Origin: Catellatospora vulcania
GTDB lineage: Bacteria; Actinomycetota; Actinomycetes; Mycobacteriales; Micromonosporaceae
Assembly: GCF_009720385.1 (NCBI RefSeq)
Contig: NZ_WARX01000001.1
Coordinates: 1,426,001-1,490,000, forward strand
Direction: 5' to 3'
Length of the DNA: 64,000 nt
Part shown: in pieces, positions 24,752-33,852 of the stretch
How the letters are laid out: every line of letters starts with the position of its first letter
Numbering within the stretch: position 1 is the stretch's first letter
The notes under the pieces: generated by a model
Databases searched by the model: none
What the model saw: the letters and a program-made list of their open reading frames with translations, nothing else
What the model was told of the DNA's origin: nothing
Made by a program: the position numbers and the translations under genes

Positions 24752-26722
24752 TCAGCCCGCGGTGATCGCCTCGCCGTCACGCTGCTGCCCGGGCAGCAGC
24801 TGCGCGCCGGGCAGCGCCGCCGCGCCCAGCGCGTTCTCCAGCTGCTCCCAGCGGGTGACCAGATCCGAGATCATCAGCATCATGACGTCGGGGAACGCGT
24901 ACAGGAACGTCTTGTACCGGTAGTGGTCGAGGTAGTAGAGCTCCACGTCGCCGACCGCGGTGACGGTGGCGGTGCGGGCGCTGAAGAACAGGTCGTGCGC
25001 GCCCAGCAGAGCGCCACGGGTCATCGTCGCGCGCTCGTAGACACCGCCGAAGTCGACCTCGACCTGCCCGGCGGCGATCAGGTAGATGCCGTGGGCGGAG
25101 TCGTCCTCGCGGCACACGGCCTCGCCCGGGGCGAAGGACAGTTCGTCGAACATCGAGGCCAGGGTCTCCAGCTCGGCCTCCACCAGCGGTGCGAACAGGC
25201 GCACCCCGTACGGGTCGACGCCCTCGCGCAGGCACGCCACCCGCTCGCGCAGGTCGCGGTCGTCGATGTGGCTCATCCGCATCCGCGCGAAACGCTTCAT
25301 GCGGTCGATGTCGCGGCGCTGGCGGCGCGGGGTCTCGGCGCTCGGCGCGGTGTAGAGGGAGGTGTCGCCGCTGATCCGGGCGGCCTCGCGCAGCCCCGAC
25401 TCGTAGGCGCTGTGCACGCAGCCCCAGTGGTGGCCGTTGGTGGCCTCGCCCGCGAAGAACATGCGCCCGCCGACCGGTTCGGCGAGCACGCCGATGTCCT
25501 TGCCCGAGGCGTCGACGCCGATGCAGGTGTAGGAGCCGCGGGCGTACGGGTTGGCGGTCCAGCCGGTGCGGGAGATGTGCTCGGGGGCGGGCACGTCGGG
25601 GCCGAACAGGTCCTGCACGACGGTGGCGCTGTAGTCGGCGACCTGCTCGTCGGACCAGGTCTCCAGCTCGCGGCCGAGCGAGCCGCCCAGCAGCATCACC
25701 AGGATCGGCCTGCCGTGCGACTTCCACATGCTGATCACGACCGTCGGGTAGCGGTCGGTGTCGCGGCACAGGTAGCCGAAGGCGTACTGCTCCAGCGGCC
25801 AGAACGGCTCCGGGAAATGCAGGGCGATCTTGTTAAGGGTGCCGAAGCCGAGTCGCTCGATCGCCGACTGCTTGTGTTCGGGCAGCGGCGGGTCGAAGGC
25901 CACGGCCCCGGACTTGAGGACCCCGAGCGGCAGGGTGACCAGCACCCGGTCGGCTTCGTAGGCGCCCTGGTCGGTGACCACCCGCACGGGTCCGTCGCCG
26001 GTCTCGATCCGCGTCACGACGTGGTTCAGCCGGATGTCCAGGCCGTCGGCGAGGGCGTCCACGACCGACTGGTAGCCGCGGTGCAGGACGCTGTCGCCGT
26101 GCCCGTACACCAGGTAGCCGTCCTCCCAGAATTTCAGCGACAGCCGCCCGGCGTCCTCGGCGACGTCCTCGCGCAGCACCACGTTCAAGTGGTAGCGCAC
26201 GGCGTGCTCGTCCTCGGGGGCGAAGGCGCGGGCGGCGAGGATCTGCCCGACGGCATCGGCGACCGACACGTCCGGGTGTCCGTGCCTGCGGGCCTGCTCG
26301 GCGCGCTGTTCGAGTTCGTGCAGCACGCTGTCGGCGAGTTCCAGGGTGCGGTTCTTCGCGGCCTGGCTGGTGAGCCGCCGATCTGCGCCGAACAGGTCGA
26401 GGTTGTCGAAGCCGCCGGTGTAGGAGCTGTCGCCGCCCACGTAGCTGTAGGGGATCTCCAGCCGTTCGACCAGCTCGGTGATCGGGTTGCCGTCGGTGCC
26501 GTGGATCCAGTGCGCGCCCAGGTCGACGCCGTCGGCGTCGGTCCAGATGCGGCCGCCGACGCGGTCGCGGGCTTCCAGGACCGTGACGGGATGGCCGAGC
26601 CCGCGCAGCGCCTGCGCCGCCGCCAGTCCGGCGATCCCGGCCCCGATCACCAGCACGCGGGTCGGGCCGGTGCCGGGCCCTGGCGGACCGATCGGGAGGT
26701 GTTGCCCGTTTTGCTCAGACAT
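24752..26722 (-). CDS. Flavin amine oxidase fused to a cyclic-nucleotide-binding domain
   Basis: 656 residues. The first 460 or so form a monoamine/polyamine-oxidase-type flavoprotein: VIGAGIAGLAAAQALRGLG, then LEARDRVGGRIWT, and the FAD-binding end GRMFFAGEATNGHHWGCVHSA. After a basic, Arg-rich linker (about 470-505), residues 509-625 form a CRP-like cNMP-binding roll with GIYLIAAGQVEV and the phosphate-loop Arg583 in RTATVTA. The Glu normally found after the loop Gly (GE-L) reads GAHDL here, so nucleotide binding may be altered. No HTH follows. The fusion suggests oxidation of an amine gated by a nucleotide or used as a regulatory arm. Substrate unknown. Confidence 0.87.
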   Translation of the reverse strand: MSEQNGQHLPIGPPGPGTGPTRVLVIGAGIAGLAAAQALRGLGHPVTVLEARDRVGGRIWTDADGVDLGAHWIHGTDGNPITELVERLEIPYSYVGGDSSYTGGFDNLDLFGADRRLTSQAAKNRTLELADSVLHELEQRAEQARRHGHPDVSVADAVGQILAARAFAPEDEHAVRYHLNVVLREDVAEDAGRLSLKFWEDGYLVYGHGDSVLHRGYQSVVDALADGLDIRLNHVVTRIETGDGPVRVVTDQGAYEADRVLVTLPLGVLKSGAVAFDPPLPEHKQSAIERLGFGTLNKIALHFPEPFWPLEQYAFGYLCRDTDRYPTVVISMWKSHGRPILVMLLGGSLGRELETWSDEQVADYSATVVQDLFGPDVPAPEHISRTGWTANPYARGSYTCIGVDASGKDIGVLAEPVGGRMFFAGEATNGHHWGCVHSAYESGLREAARISGDTSLYTAPSAETPRRQRRDIDRMKRFARMRMSHIDDRDLRERVACLREGVDPYGVRLFAPLVEAELETLASMFDELSFAPGEAVCREDDSAHGIYLIAAGQVEVDFGGVYERATMTRGALLGAHDLFFSARTATVTAVGDVELYYLDHYRYKTFLYAFPDVMMLMISDLVTRWEQLENALGAAALPGAQLLPGQQRDGEAITAG

Positions 26723-26842
26723 ACGGAGATTGTCGGGTAGGTGGGCCCGCCGCGATAGAGGCAGAAAAGGGGCAGAACAACCACACCTGCCGCTGCCCGT
26801 CCCGTACCGGGGTGCCCGAGGCGCGGCGTAGCATCACCGGCC

Positions 26843-27613
26843 ATGAATCCGTCCCGTGTGCAGCGAGAGCGTCCCAGGTGGTACTTCGAGGCGCCGCTGC
26901 TCGTCGCGGGATATCTCCTGTTCGGGCTGGCGCGAGCCGCGGTGGATCGCGGCGAACCGGCGGCGACGGGCAACGCCCGGCTGGTCCAACGCCTGGAACA
27001 GGCCCTGCACATCGCGGTCGAGTACCCGCTCAACCACACGATGCAGGCCCATCCTGCCGTGATCCACCTCACGGGCTACTTCTACCGGCTCTGCCTCATC
27101 GCGGTGCCGATCATCCTGATCTGGCTGTACGTCGCCCGGCCGGGGCGCTACCGGCAGCTGCGCACCGTCCTCGTGGTGACGACGCTGCTCGACCTGCCCC
27201 TCGTGTGGCTCTACCCCGAGGCGCCACCACGGTTCGCCCTGAACGGCATCGTCGACTACATGGCGAACCACGACATCCTCTACAGCGCCGCCTCCCGCGT
27301 CCCCCGCCCGGGCGTGAACCTGCTCGCGGCGATGCCGAGCATGCACATCGCCTGGACGACCTGGTGCGCGTACGCCGTGTGGTCGGCGCTGCGCCGGAAC
27401 AGGCCCCGCGCCGCGGTGCTGTGCTGGCTGTTTCCCCTGGCGACCGCGTTCGTCGTGCTCGCGACCGGTCACCACTACGTCCTGGACATCGTGGCCGGAA
27501 CGGCCGTCGTCGCCATCGCGATCCAGCTCACCAGGTGGACGGCTCGCCGCAGGCCGACGACGGAGCAGCGGCAGCCGCGCTCAGCTGACCTCGAACACGA
27601 ACCGGTGACTTGA
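26843..27613 (+). CDS. PAP2-superfamily membrane phosphatase/transferase
   Basis: 256 residues with about six hydrophobic segments. The PAP2 phosphatase signature is partly visible as MPSMHIAW (motif 2) and GHHYVLDIVAG (motif 3), with the active-site His residues. Actinobacterial proteins of this shape resemble inositol-phosphoceramide or phosphatidylinositol synthase-like lipid enzymes. It begins 120 bases from the divergent amine oxidase gene, and its 3' end overlaps the converging heparinase-like gene by 33 bases. Confidence 0.8.
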   Translation: MNPSRVQRERPRWYFEAPLLVAGYLLFGLARAAVDRGEPAATGNARLVQRLEQALHIAVEYPLNHTMQAHPAVIHLTGYFYRLCLIAVPIILIWLYVARPGRYRQLRTVLVVTTLLDLPLVWLYPEAPPRFALNGIVDYMANHDILYSAASRVPRPGVNLLAAMPSMHIAWTTWCAYAVWSALRRNRPRAAVLCWLFPLATAFVVLATGHHYVLDIVAGTAVVAIAIQLTRWTARRRPTTEQRQPRSADLEHEPVT

Positions 27614-29248
27614 TCGCCCGGCCGGAGCCACGGTGGTGCAGCTCAGCCGGTATACCCGGTCGGGCCGCGCCTGGTGATCGGAGGCGACCACTTGCTCGAC
27701 CGACGCCTGCGGGCAGCTGTGCGAGAGGGTGACCAGGCCGCCCCAGCCCACCGACCCGGTGGTCAGCGTCGGCTCCCGGCGGCTGACGAAGACCTCTTCG
27801 ACGGTCAGCTCCCGCTCGGCGTCGATCTCGTCGGTCAGTTCGAGCCGCCCGTCCGGCCGCCAGCGGAAGCGCCGGACCAGCGACCTCAGCCCGGCGACCT
27901 GGTACGCCGAGGTCAGGTCGAGATCGAAGTGGACCGTGTCGCCGTCGTCGCGGTAGTCCAGGACCTTCGCCGCCCGGTCCGCACCCGGCAGCTGGACCTG
28001 GCCGTCGATCACGGGTACGGAGTGGCCGCGCGCCGACGGGTGCAGGTACTCGTAGCGGCCGGGTCCGAAGTAGCCAGCGGTGTACTCGCCCGCGCCGAGG
28101 TCGTCCAGCACGCTCTCACCACGGGTGTGCAGTACGAAGTGGCCGAGGTCGTTGTGGTTGTGCGGCTCGTCGTTGTGGCCGCCCTTGGCGGCGAACGCGA
28201 ACCGGCCCCGGTGGACCACCCAGGCCAGATCCGGCAGGTGGCTCGTCGTCTCGGCGAGCGCGGCCGGCGCGGCGGGCCGGAACCAGGCCAGGGTGCGCGA
28301 CAGGTGCCCCCACCGGTAGCAGTGGTCGTCGTGCAACGACGGCACGACCTGCGCGGGCGGGGTCCCGAACCGCTCGGCCAGGCGGGTGAGCAGCCCCGCG
28401 GGCAGCCACGGCCGCTCCGAGGCGTCCGAGAACGGGGCGTACGCGCCCCCGCCCAGCGCCACCCGGTGCGGGAACGCCGCGATCTGGGCTACCTTCGGGC
28501 GGTCGAGCAGGTCCTCGCCGGTGTGCTCGCGCAGCGCCTCGGCGAAGTAGACGAAGTAGCCGAAGCCGTAGACCCAGTAGTCCACGCCCTCCGCGCAGCC
28601 GCCGTCGTCGCCGAACCCGGACAGGTAGCGGTCCATGGCCCGGCGGCTGCGGTCCAGCATCGCGGCCAGCCGGGAGGCGTCGGCGGGGGAGTCGCGCAGC
28701 AGCGCCAGGGCCGCCATGCCGGCCGCGCCCGCGCACACCGCCTCCCAGTTGTTGGCGTAGCCCTCCCAGTTCAGCGGCCGGGCGTCGGTGTACGGCACGA
28801 ACACGCGGCGGTCCACCTCGGCGCGGACCCGGTCGGCGACGCGCCGGTCGAGCCGGTCGCCCAGCCCGGCGACGGTCTCGGCGAGGGTGTGCGCGGTCTC
28901 GGCGGCGAACAGGTCCAGGCACTGCTCAGGCCCGCGGTCCTGGTCGGCGCTGTGGCGCACGTGCGCGGGCAGCGCCCAGGTGTGCTCGTCGCAGACCGAC
29001 CACAGCGTGTCCGACAGCGGCCCGAGGTCGGTGTCCGGGTCGAGCAGCGCTTGGGCGGCGCGGGCGGCGAGCCGGGCGCGGCGGCCGAAGTAGCGCCGCT
29101 CGTACCGGATGCGGTTGCCGGTGTCGAAGTAGTCCCGGTACGCGGTGTAGGTGAGCTCCGGCATGGCGTCGTCGGCGGCTGCGGCACGGATGTCGCGCAG
29201 CAGCGAGGCCAGCTCGCCCGCCGGGCGGGGGAACGCGACGTCGGGCAT
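27581..29248 (-). CDS. Heparinase II/III-like protein (polysaccharide lyase type)
   Basis: 555 residues from the ATG at 29248, 2 bases after the regulator stop, so co-transcribed with it. The N-terminal half is an alpha/alpha toroid (NWEGYANNWEAVCAGAAG, then GGCAEGVDYWVYGFGYFVYF). The C-terminal half carries the heparinase II/III beta-sandwich signature HNDEPHNHNDLGHFVLH and YTAGYFGPGRYEY. Family members cleave uronate-containing polysaccharides by beta-elimination. No signal peptide is seen, so it probably acts on imported oligosaccharides. Substrate not assignable. Confidence 0.8.
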   Translation of the reverse strand: MPDVAFPRPAGELASLLRDIRAAAADDAMPELTYTAYRDYFDTGNRIRYERRYFGRRARLAARAAQALLDPDTDLGPLSDTLWSVCDEHTWALPAHVRHSADQDRGPEQCLDLFAAETAHTLAETVAGLGDRLDRRVADRVRAEVDRRVFVPYTDARPLNWEGYANNWEAVCAGAAGMAALALLRDSPADASRLAAMLDRSRRAMDRYLSGFGDDGGCAEGVDYWVYGFGYFVYFAEALREHTGEDLLDRPKVAQIAAFPHRVALGGGAYAPFSDASERPWLPAGLLTRLAERFGTPPAQVVPSLHDDHCYRWGHLSRTLAWFRPAAPAALAETTSHLPDLAWVVHRGRFAFAAKGGHNDEPHNHNDLGHFVLHTRGESVLDDLGAGEYTAGYFGPGRYEYLHPSARGHSVPVIDGQVQLPGADRAAKVLDYRDDGDTVHFDLDLTSAYQVAGLRSLVRRFRWRPDGRLELTDEIDAERELTVEEVFVSRREPTLTTGSVGWGGLVTLSHSCPQASVEQVVASDHQARPDRVYRLSCTTVAPAGRSSHRFVFEVS

Positions 29249-29250
29249 CG

Positions 29251-30378
29251 TCAGCCGCGCGTGCCGCTGGAGTCGCGCACGATCAGCTGTGGGCTGATCA
29301 GCACCCGGTGCACGGGCCGGCCCGGATCCAGCAGGCGCTTGGACAGCAGCTGCATCGCGCTCTCGCCGATGGTGTACTTCGCCGGACGGATCGCGCTCAG
29401 CGCGGGGTCGGCCAGCCCCGCGACCTCGTCGTCGAACGCGACCACGGCCAGGTCGCCGGGGACGTGGACGCCGCGCTCCTCGCACCGGGCGACCAGCGAG
29501 ATCGCCTCCCGGTCGGAGTGGGCCAGCAGCGCCGTGGTGCCGGCGGCGAGCCAGGCGTCGATGCCGCGGTCGATCTCGGCGTCCCAGCGGGGGTCGCGGT
29601 GATCGGGGCTGATCAGCTCGGGGGCGTCGAGTTCGAGTCCGATCGCGGCGGTGGTCTGCTGCCAGCCGCGCCGCACCGCGGGCGTGTGCGGGCTGCTGGC
29701 CGAGGCCAGGAACCCGACCCGGCGGTGACCGCGCGCGGCGAGGTGCCGCACGGCCAGGCTCGCCCCGAAAGCGTGGTCGGTGGACACGGACTCGACGTGT
29801 TCCTGGTAGAGGCCGACGGTGGCGGTGCGCTCGATGAACACCACCGGGATGTCCAGCGCGGCCAGCCAGTCGATGAGCTGCGCGGCCTCGTCGCCGAGGG
29901 TGGGCGGTGCGATGAGCAGGCCCTGGATGCCGGCGGTCTCCAGCAGCCACGCGGTCTGGCGGCGCACGTCGGCGACGTCGTCGTAGGACGATCCGCGCAG
30001 CACGATGCGGACCCCGGCGTCGGGCGCGGCGTCGCGGGCGCCGCGGACGATCTCCGGCCAGTAGTAGTCCAGTGACGGCACGACCATGCCCACAGCGGGC
30101 AATGACGCCTCGTCGGTGCCGGCGGACCGGCCCGGCTCCTCGACGGCGACGCTGAAGTGCGGCTGCCCTTCGCCGTTACGGGGCAGCCGGATGCCGCCGT
30201 GCACTCTTTCGATCGCGCCTTCGTCGGCGAGCTGGGCGATGTCGCGGCGCACGGTGACGGTGGTGACGCCGAGCGCGCGGGCGATCTCGCTGACCCGCAG
30301 CGTGCCGTGGGCGTGCAGGTCGGCCAGGAGCCGCTCGCGGCGCTGGTCCGGCAGCAGCGGGGGCTCGGACAGGGTCAC
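29251..30378 (-). CDS. Hybrid sugar regulator: DeoR-type HTH with LacI/periplasmic-binding sensor
   Basis: 375 residues from the GTG at 30378 with GGAGG 7 bases upstream. The N-terminus is a DeoR-type winged helix (RRERLLADLHAHGTLRVSEI, then TVTVRRDIAQLADEGAI). From about residue 95 it becomes a LacI-like periplasmic-binding-protein effector domain (GMVVPSLDYYWPEIVRGARD, ending PGDLAVVAFDDE). Such regulators sense sugars. It is followed at once by the heparinase-like gene and faces the dehydrogenase/ABC operon across a 331-base region, so it probably controls the whole locus. Confidence 0.88.
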   Translation of the reverse strand: MTLSEPPLLPDQRRERLLADLHAHGTLRVSEIARALGVTTVTVRRDIAQLADEGAIERVHGGIRLPRNGEGQPHFSVAVEEPGRSAGTDEASLPAVGMVVPSLDYYWPEIVRGARDAAPDAGVRIVLRGSSYDDVADVRRQTAWLLETAGIQGLLIAPPTLGDEAAQLIDWLAALDIPVVFIERTATVGLYQEHVESVSTDHAFGASLAVRHLAARGHRRVGFLASASSPHTPAVRRGWQQTTAAIGLELDAPELISPDHRDPRWDAEIDRGIDAWLAAGTTALLAHSDREAISLVARCEERGVHVPGDLAVVAFDDEVAGLADPALSAIRPAKYTIGESAMQLLSKRLLDPGRPVHRVLISPQLIVRDSSGTRG

Positions 30379-30538
30379 GGATGTGCCTCCACGGTGGTGT
30401 CGCGCGCGTCGGGCTCGATTGTGCACGGACGCGGGCCGTGGCACGGCACGCGGCATGCCGCCGTCCGGACGGACTTGACCGGCCCGGACGGGCATCGATG
30501 GCGGGATGGTCGCACCGTCGTCCCCTTCTCGCGCTTCA

Positions 30539-30554
30539 AACGAAGATATTCGTT
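30539..30554. promoter_or_regulatory. Candidate operator 1 (AACGAA-4-TTCGTT)
   Basis: A 6-bp inverted repeat with a 4-base spacer in the AT-rich divergent region. Its right half TTCGTTC is the complement of GAACGAA in the second palindrome, as expected of two sites for one regulator. Confidence 0.55.
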
Positions 30555-30645
30555 CACAAAGAAAAGCGCAGGTCTACGCGTTCCATGTTACGACTTCGTA
30601 ACGGGCACTTGTCGTGCAGTTTCCAGGCTGGTCTACTCATCGCAC

Positions 30646-30659
30646 TGTTCGAACGAACA
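30646..30659. promoter_or_regulatory. Candidate operator 2 (TGTTCGAACGAACA)
   Basis: A 14-base palindrome with 6-bp perfect arms, 51 bases before the dehydrogenase start and 105 bases after operator 1. It suits repression of the dehydrogenase/DUF2264/ABC operon by the DeoR/LacI hybrid. Confidence 0.55.
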
Positions 30660-30709
30660 TAAACAAACATATCAGCAAGGCTCTTGGGAACCTGGGGAGA
30701 GGCCACCGC

Positions 30710-31720
30710 ATGTACCGTCCGCAGGCACTGCTCGTGATGGGGCCCGAACCGTTCCGGCTCCAATTCGGGCCACAGGAGCTGCAACGGCTGCGGGCGCTCG
30801 CCGACCTCGGCGACCCGATCTGGACGGACGACCTCGACGACCCGCACACCCGGGCCCGGCTCGCCGACACCGAGGTGCTGCTCACCTCCTGGGGCGCCCC
30901 GACGTTGACCCCGGACCGGCTGGCCGCCGCACCCCGGCTGCGCGCCGTGCTGCACTGCGCCGGCAGCGTGCGCAACCTCGTCTCCGACGAGATCTGGCGG
31001 CGCGGCATCCTCGTCACCAGCGCCGCCGAGGCCAACGCGACCCCGGTCGCCGAGTACACCCTCGCCGCGATCGTGTTCGCCGGTAAGAAGGCCCACGTGC
31101 TGGCCGCCGAGTCACGGCTGCGCCCGGCCGACTGGGACGCCGTGCACCACCGCGAGGACCTGTCCAACTACGGGCGCACCATCGGCATCGTCGGGTTCTC
31201 CCGCATCGGACGCCGCGTCGTCGAGCGCCTGCAGACCCTCGACACCGCGCAGGTGCTCGTCACCGACCCCTACGCCGACCCGGCCGCCGTCGCCGCCGCC
31301 GGCGGCCGCCTCGTCGAACTCGACGAGCTGCTGGCCAACGCCGACATCGTCTCCCTGCACCTGCCCGAACTGCCGCAGACCCGGCACACCCTCGGAGCCC
31401 GGGAGCTGGCGCTGATGCCCGACGGCGCGACCGTCATCAACACCGCCCGCGGCGCGGTGATCGACACCGCGGCGCTGGAGCGCGAGTGCGCCACCGGCCG
31501 GCTCAACGCCATCCTCGACGTCACCGACCCTGAGCCGCTGCCCGCCGGATCGCTGCTGGCCCAGCTGCCCAACGTCATGATCACGCCGCACATCGCGGGG
31601 TCTCTCGGCTCGGAGACCCGCCGCCTGAGCGCGCAGGCCCTCGACGAACTCGACCGCCTCGTGCACGGCCAACCCCCGCTCGATGCCGTCACCAGCGAGG
31701 CCATGGAGGTGATCGCATGA
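30710..31720 (+). CDS. D-isomer-specific 2-hydroxyacid dehydrogenase
   Basis: 336 residues from the ATG at 30710 with GGGGAGAGG upstream; the open frame extends further 5' but without an RBS. The NAD-binding fold shows GIVGFSRIGRRV, where Ser takes the usual Gly position of GxGxxG, followed by TDPYADP. The catalytic Arg lies in INTARGAVID, the Glu in DVTDPEP, and the His in MITPHIAGS. Family members reduce 2-keto acids or oxidise 2-hydroxy acids with NAD(H). In this locus it could process a keto-acid sugar product of the lyase. It overlaps the DUF2264 gene as ATGA. Confidence 0.88.
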   Translation: MYRPQALLVMGPEPFRLQFGPQELQRLRALADLGDPIWTDDLDDPHTRARLADTEVLLTSWGAPTLTPDRLAAAPRLRAVLHCAGSVRNLVSDEIWRRGILVTSAAEANATPVAEYTLAAIVFAGKKAHVLAAESRLRPADWDAVHHREDLSNYGRTIGIVGFSRIGRRVVERLQTLDTAQVLVTDPYADPAAVAAAGGRLVELDELLANADIVSLHLPELPQTRHTLGARELALMPDGATVINTARGAVIDTAALERECATGRLNAILDVTDPEPLPAGSLLAQLPNVMITPHIAGSLGSETRRLSAQALDELDRLVHGQPPLDAVTSEAMEVIA

Positions 31721-33825
31721 GCGAGCACAGCAGCCGGAACGGTCTCGCCGGGGGCACGAGCATCTCTCCTCATACCGGCTGGACCCGCGCCGAATGGGCG
31801 GCGCTGGGCGACCACCTGCTCGACTCGGCCTGGCGGCACGCCTCGCCCACGGGCGCGCTGATCACGCCGCCCGGCGTGCCCGGCGGGTACGGCGCCGCCG
31901 TCGACGGCCTCGAAGGCTTCGCCCGCACGTTCCTGCTCGCCGGGTTCCGCGTCGTGGGCGAGCACGGCAACGACCCGGCCAACCTGCTCGAACGCTACGC
32001 GGGTGGCATCGCCGCGGGCACCGACCCGGCCTGCTCCGAGCGCTGGGTCACGCCCCGCGAGCACGGCCAGGCCAAGGTCGAGGCCGCGTCGATCGCGCTG
32101 ATCCTGGACATGACCCGACCGTGGCTGTGGGACAACCTCGACCCGGCCGTGCAGGAACGGGTCGTCGACTACCTGGCCCAGGTCGTCGGCGACCACACCT
32201 ACCCGCAGACGAACTGGGTCTGGTTCCGCATCGTCGTCGAGCAGTTCCTCGCCTCCGTCGGCGGCCCGTGGTCACCCGACGACATGGCCGCCGACCTGGC
32301 CATGCACGAGTCGTTCGCCCGCGACGGCGGCTGGTACTGCGACGGGGCCGAGCGCAGCTACGACCACTACGCGGGCTGGGCGCTGCACCTGTACCCGATC
32401 CTGTGGAGCCGGATGACCGGCGCGCAGGCGCAGGCCGCGCCGCTGCTGCCCGAATACACCCGGCGCCTGGACCGCTACCTGCTCGACGCGGTGCGGCTGG
32501 TCGGCGCGGACGGCTCGCCGCTGATCCAGGGCCGCAGCCTGACCTACCGCTTCGCGGCCGCCGCCCCGTTCTGGGCCGGCGCGCTGGCGGGCAGCGACGC
32601 GCTCGCTCCAGGGCTGCTGCGCCGGGCCGCGTCCGGGATCGTCAAGCACTTCACCGACCGCGGCGCACCCGACGCCGACGGGCTGCTCAACCTGGGCTGG
32701 CATCACCCGTGGCGGCGCATCGCCCAGCGCTATTCCGGCACGGGCTCGCCGTACTGGGCGTCCAAGGGCCTGCTCGGGTTGGCCCTGCCCGCCGAGCATC
32801 CGGTGTGGACCGCCGTCGAGCAGCCGCTGCCCGTCGAGCAGGCCGACCAGCTCGCCGTGCTGACCGCGCCCGGCTGGGCGCTGTCGGCGACCGCGGCCGA
32901 CGGGGTGGTGCGGGTCTACAACCACGGCACCGACCACGCCCGGCCCGGTGACCGCAGCACCGACTCACCGCTGTACGCGCGGCTGGCCTACTCGACCGCG
33001 ACCGCCCCGGCGATGGACGACGACGGCTGGGACTCCCCGCTCGACCAGTCCGTGGTGCTGCTCGACGCGCACGGCGAAGCCACTCACCGCAGCGGCTTCA
33101 CCACCCTGGACGTACGGGCCCTCGACGGGGACGCCGCCGTGCTGGCCTCGCGTGCCCGCTGCCGCTGGGTCAAACCGGACCGCAACGCCCCCGACCACGG
33201 CTCCGGCCTGCCGGGCGACGCCGTCGACGCGGCCACCGTCACCACCGTGTCGGTGGTGCGCGGCGCATGGGAGGTCCGGCTGATCCACGTCGACCCCGCC
33301 GGTGCGCCCGGCTGGGACCAGGTCACGGCGCTTCGTGTCGGCGGCTGGCCGGTCCCGGTCGCAGCCGCCGCCGACCTGTCGAGCCCGGTCGCCGGCGCCG
33401 CCGCCCGGGAGACGGATCCGGCCGCGCCGGGCGATGTCGACTTCCGGGCGCCGGGTCTGCCCGCGCCGCAGGTCGAGGCACCCGGCCAGCCTGTCGCCGA
33501 AGCCGTCGGCACCACGCTCACCTCGACCGCGGTCGGGCTGCACGGCCTCGACGTCGCCGGAGTGCACACCGTGCACGACGCGACCCCGCTGGCCGAGTGG
33601 ACCGCCATCCCATGGCTGCAGACCAGGCCGGGTGACACCGGCTGGCAGGTGGCCGCGTTCGCGCTCAACGGCGGCGCGCGTGCGCCGCTGGCCCAGATCT
33701 CGGGACCCGAGGACGCGCCGGTCGTCCGGGTCACGTGGCCCGACCAGGCCACCACGACGGCGGCGCTGCCCGCGCCGCCGACCGGCCCGCACCACCACGC
33801 ACAGAACAGATCCTCCGCCGCGTAA
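31717..33825 (+). CDS. DUF2264 domain protein
   Basis: 702 residues, starting at an ATGA overlap. The N-terminal 370 residues match DUF2264, an alpha/alpha-toroid-like family (VDGLEGFARTFLLAGFRV, TNWVWFRIVVEQFL, DGGWYCDGAERSYDHYAGW). The C-terminal 300 are predicted beta-rich. DUF2264 genes commonly sit in lyase and hydrolase loci for acidic polysaccharides, but I know of no reaction that I can assign with confidence. There is no signal peptide; probably cytoplasmic, acting with the heparinase-like protein. Confidence 0.8.
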   Translation: MSEHSSRNGLAGGTSISPHTGWTRAEWAALGDHLLDSAWRHASPTGALITPPGVPGGYGAAVDGLEGFARTFLLAGFRVVGEHGNDPANLLERYAGGIAAGTDPACSERWVTPREHGQAKVEAASIALILDMTRPWLWDNLDPAVQERVVDYLAQVVGDHTYPQTNWVWFRIVVEQFLASVGGPWSPDDMAADLAMHESFARDGGWYCDGAERSYDHYAGWALHLYPILWSRMTGAQAQAAPLLPEYTRRLDRYLLDAVRLVGADGSPLIQGRSLTYRFAAAAPFWAGALAGSDALAPGLLRRAASGIVKHFTDRGAPDADGLLNLGWHHPWRRIAQRYSGTGSPYWASKGLLGLALPAEHPVWTAVEQPLPVEQADQLAVLTAPGWALSATAADGVVRVYNHGTDHARPGDRSTDSPLYARLAYSTATAPAMDDDGWDSPLDQSVVLLDAHGEATHRSGFTTLDVRALDGDAAVLASRARCRWVKPDRNAPDHGSGLPGDAVDAATVTTVSVVRGAWEVRLIHVDPAGAPGWDQVTALRVGGWPVPVAAAADLSSPVAGAAARETDPAAPGDVDFRAPGLPAPQVEAPGQPVAEAVGTTLTSTAVGLHGLDVAGVHTVHDATPLAEWTAIPWLQTRPGDTGWQVAAFALNGGARAPLAQISGPEDAPVVRVTWPDQATTTAALPAPPTGPHHHAQNRSSAA

Positions 33826-33852
33826 GCGGCCGTCCTTTAGGAAGGAACGTTC

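Larger units (their letters stand above)
30379..30709. promoter_or_regulatory. Divergent control region of the lyase/ABC locus
   Basis: 331 bases between the hybrid regulator and the hydroxyacid dehydrogenase. The part from 30530 to 30690 is strikingly AT-rich for this genome and holds two related palindromes, at 30539-30554 and 30646-30659. No gene is supported in it. Confidence 0.7.

Noticed and set aside
21000-24800. CRISPR array near the orphan cas3
   Set aside because: No evenly spaced direct repeats of 25-40 bases were seen on either side of the gene or elsewhere in the window.
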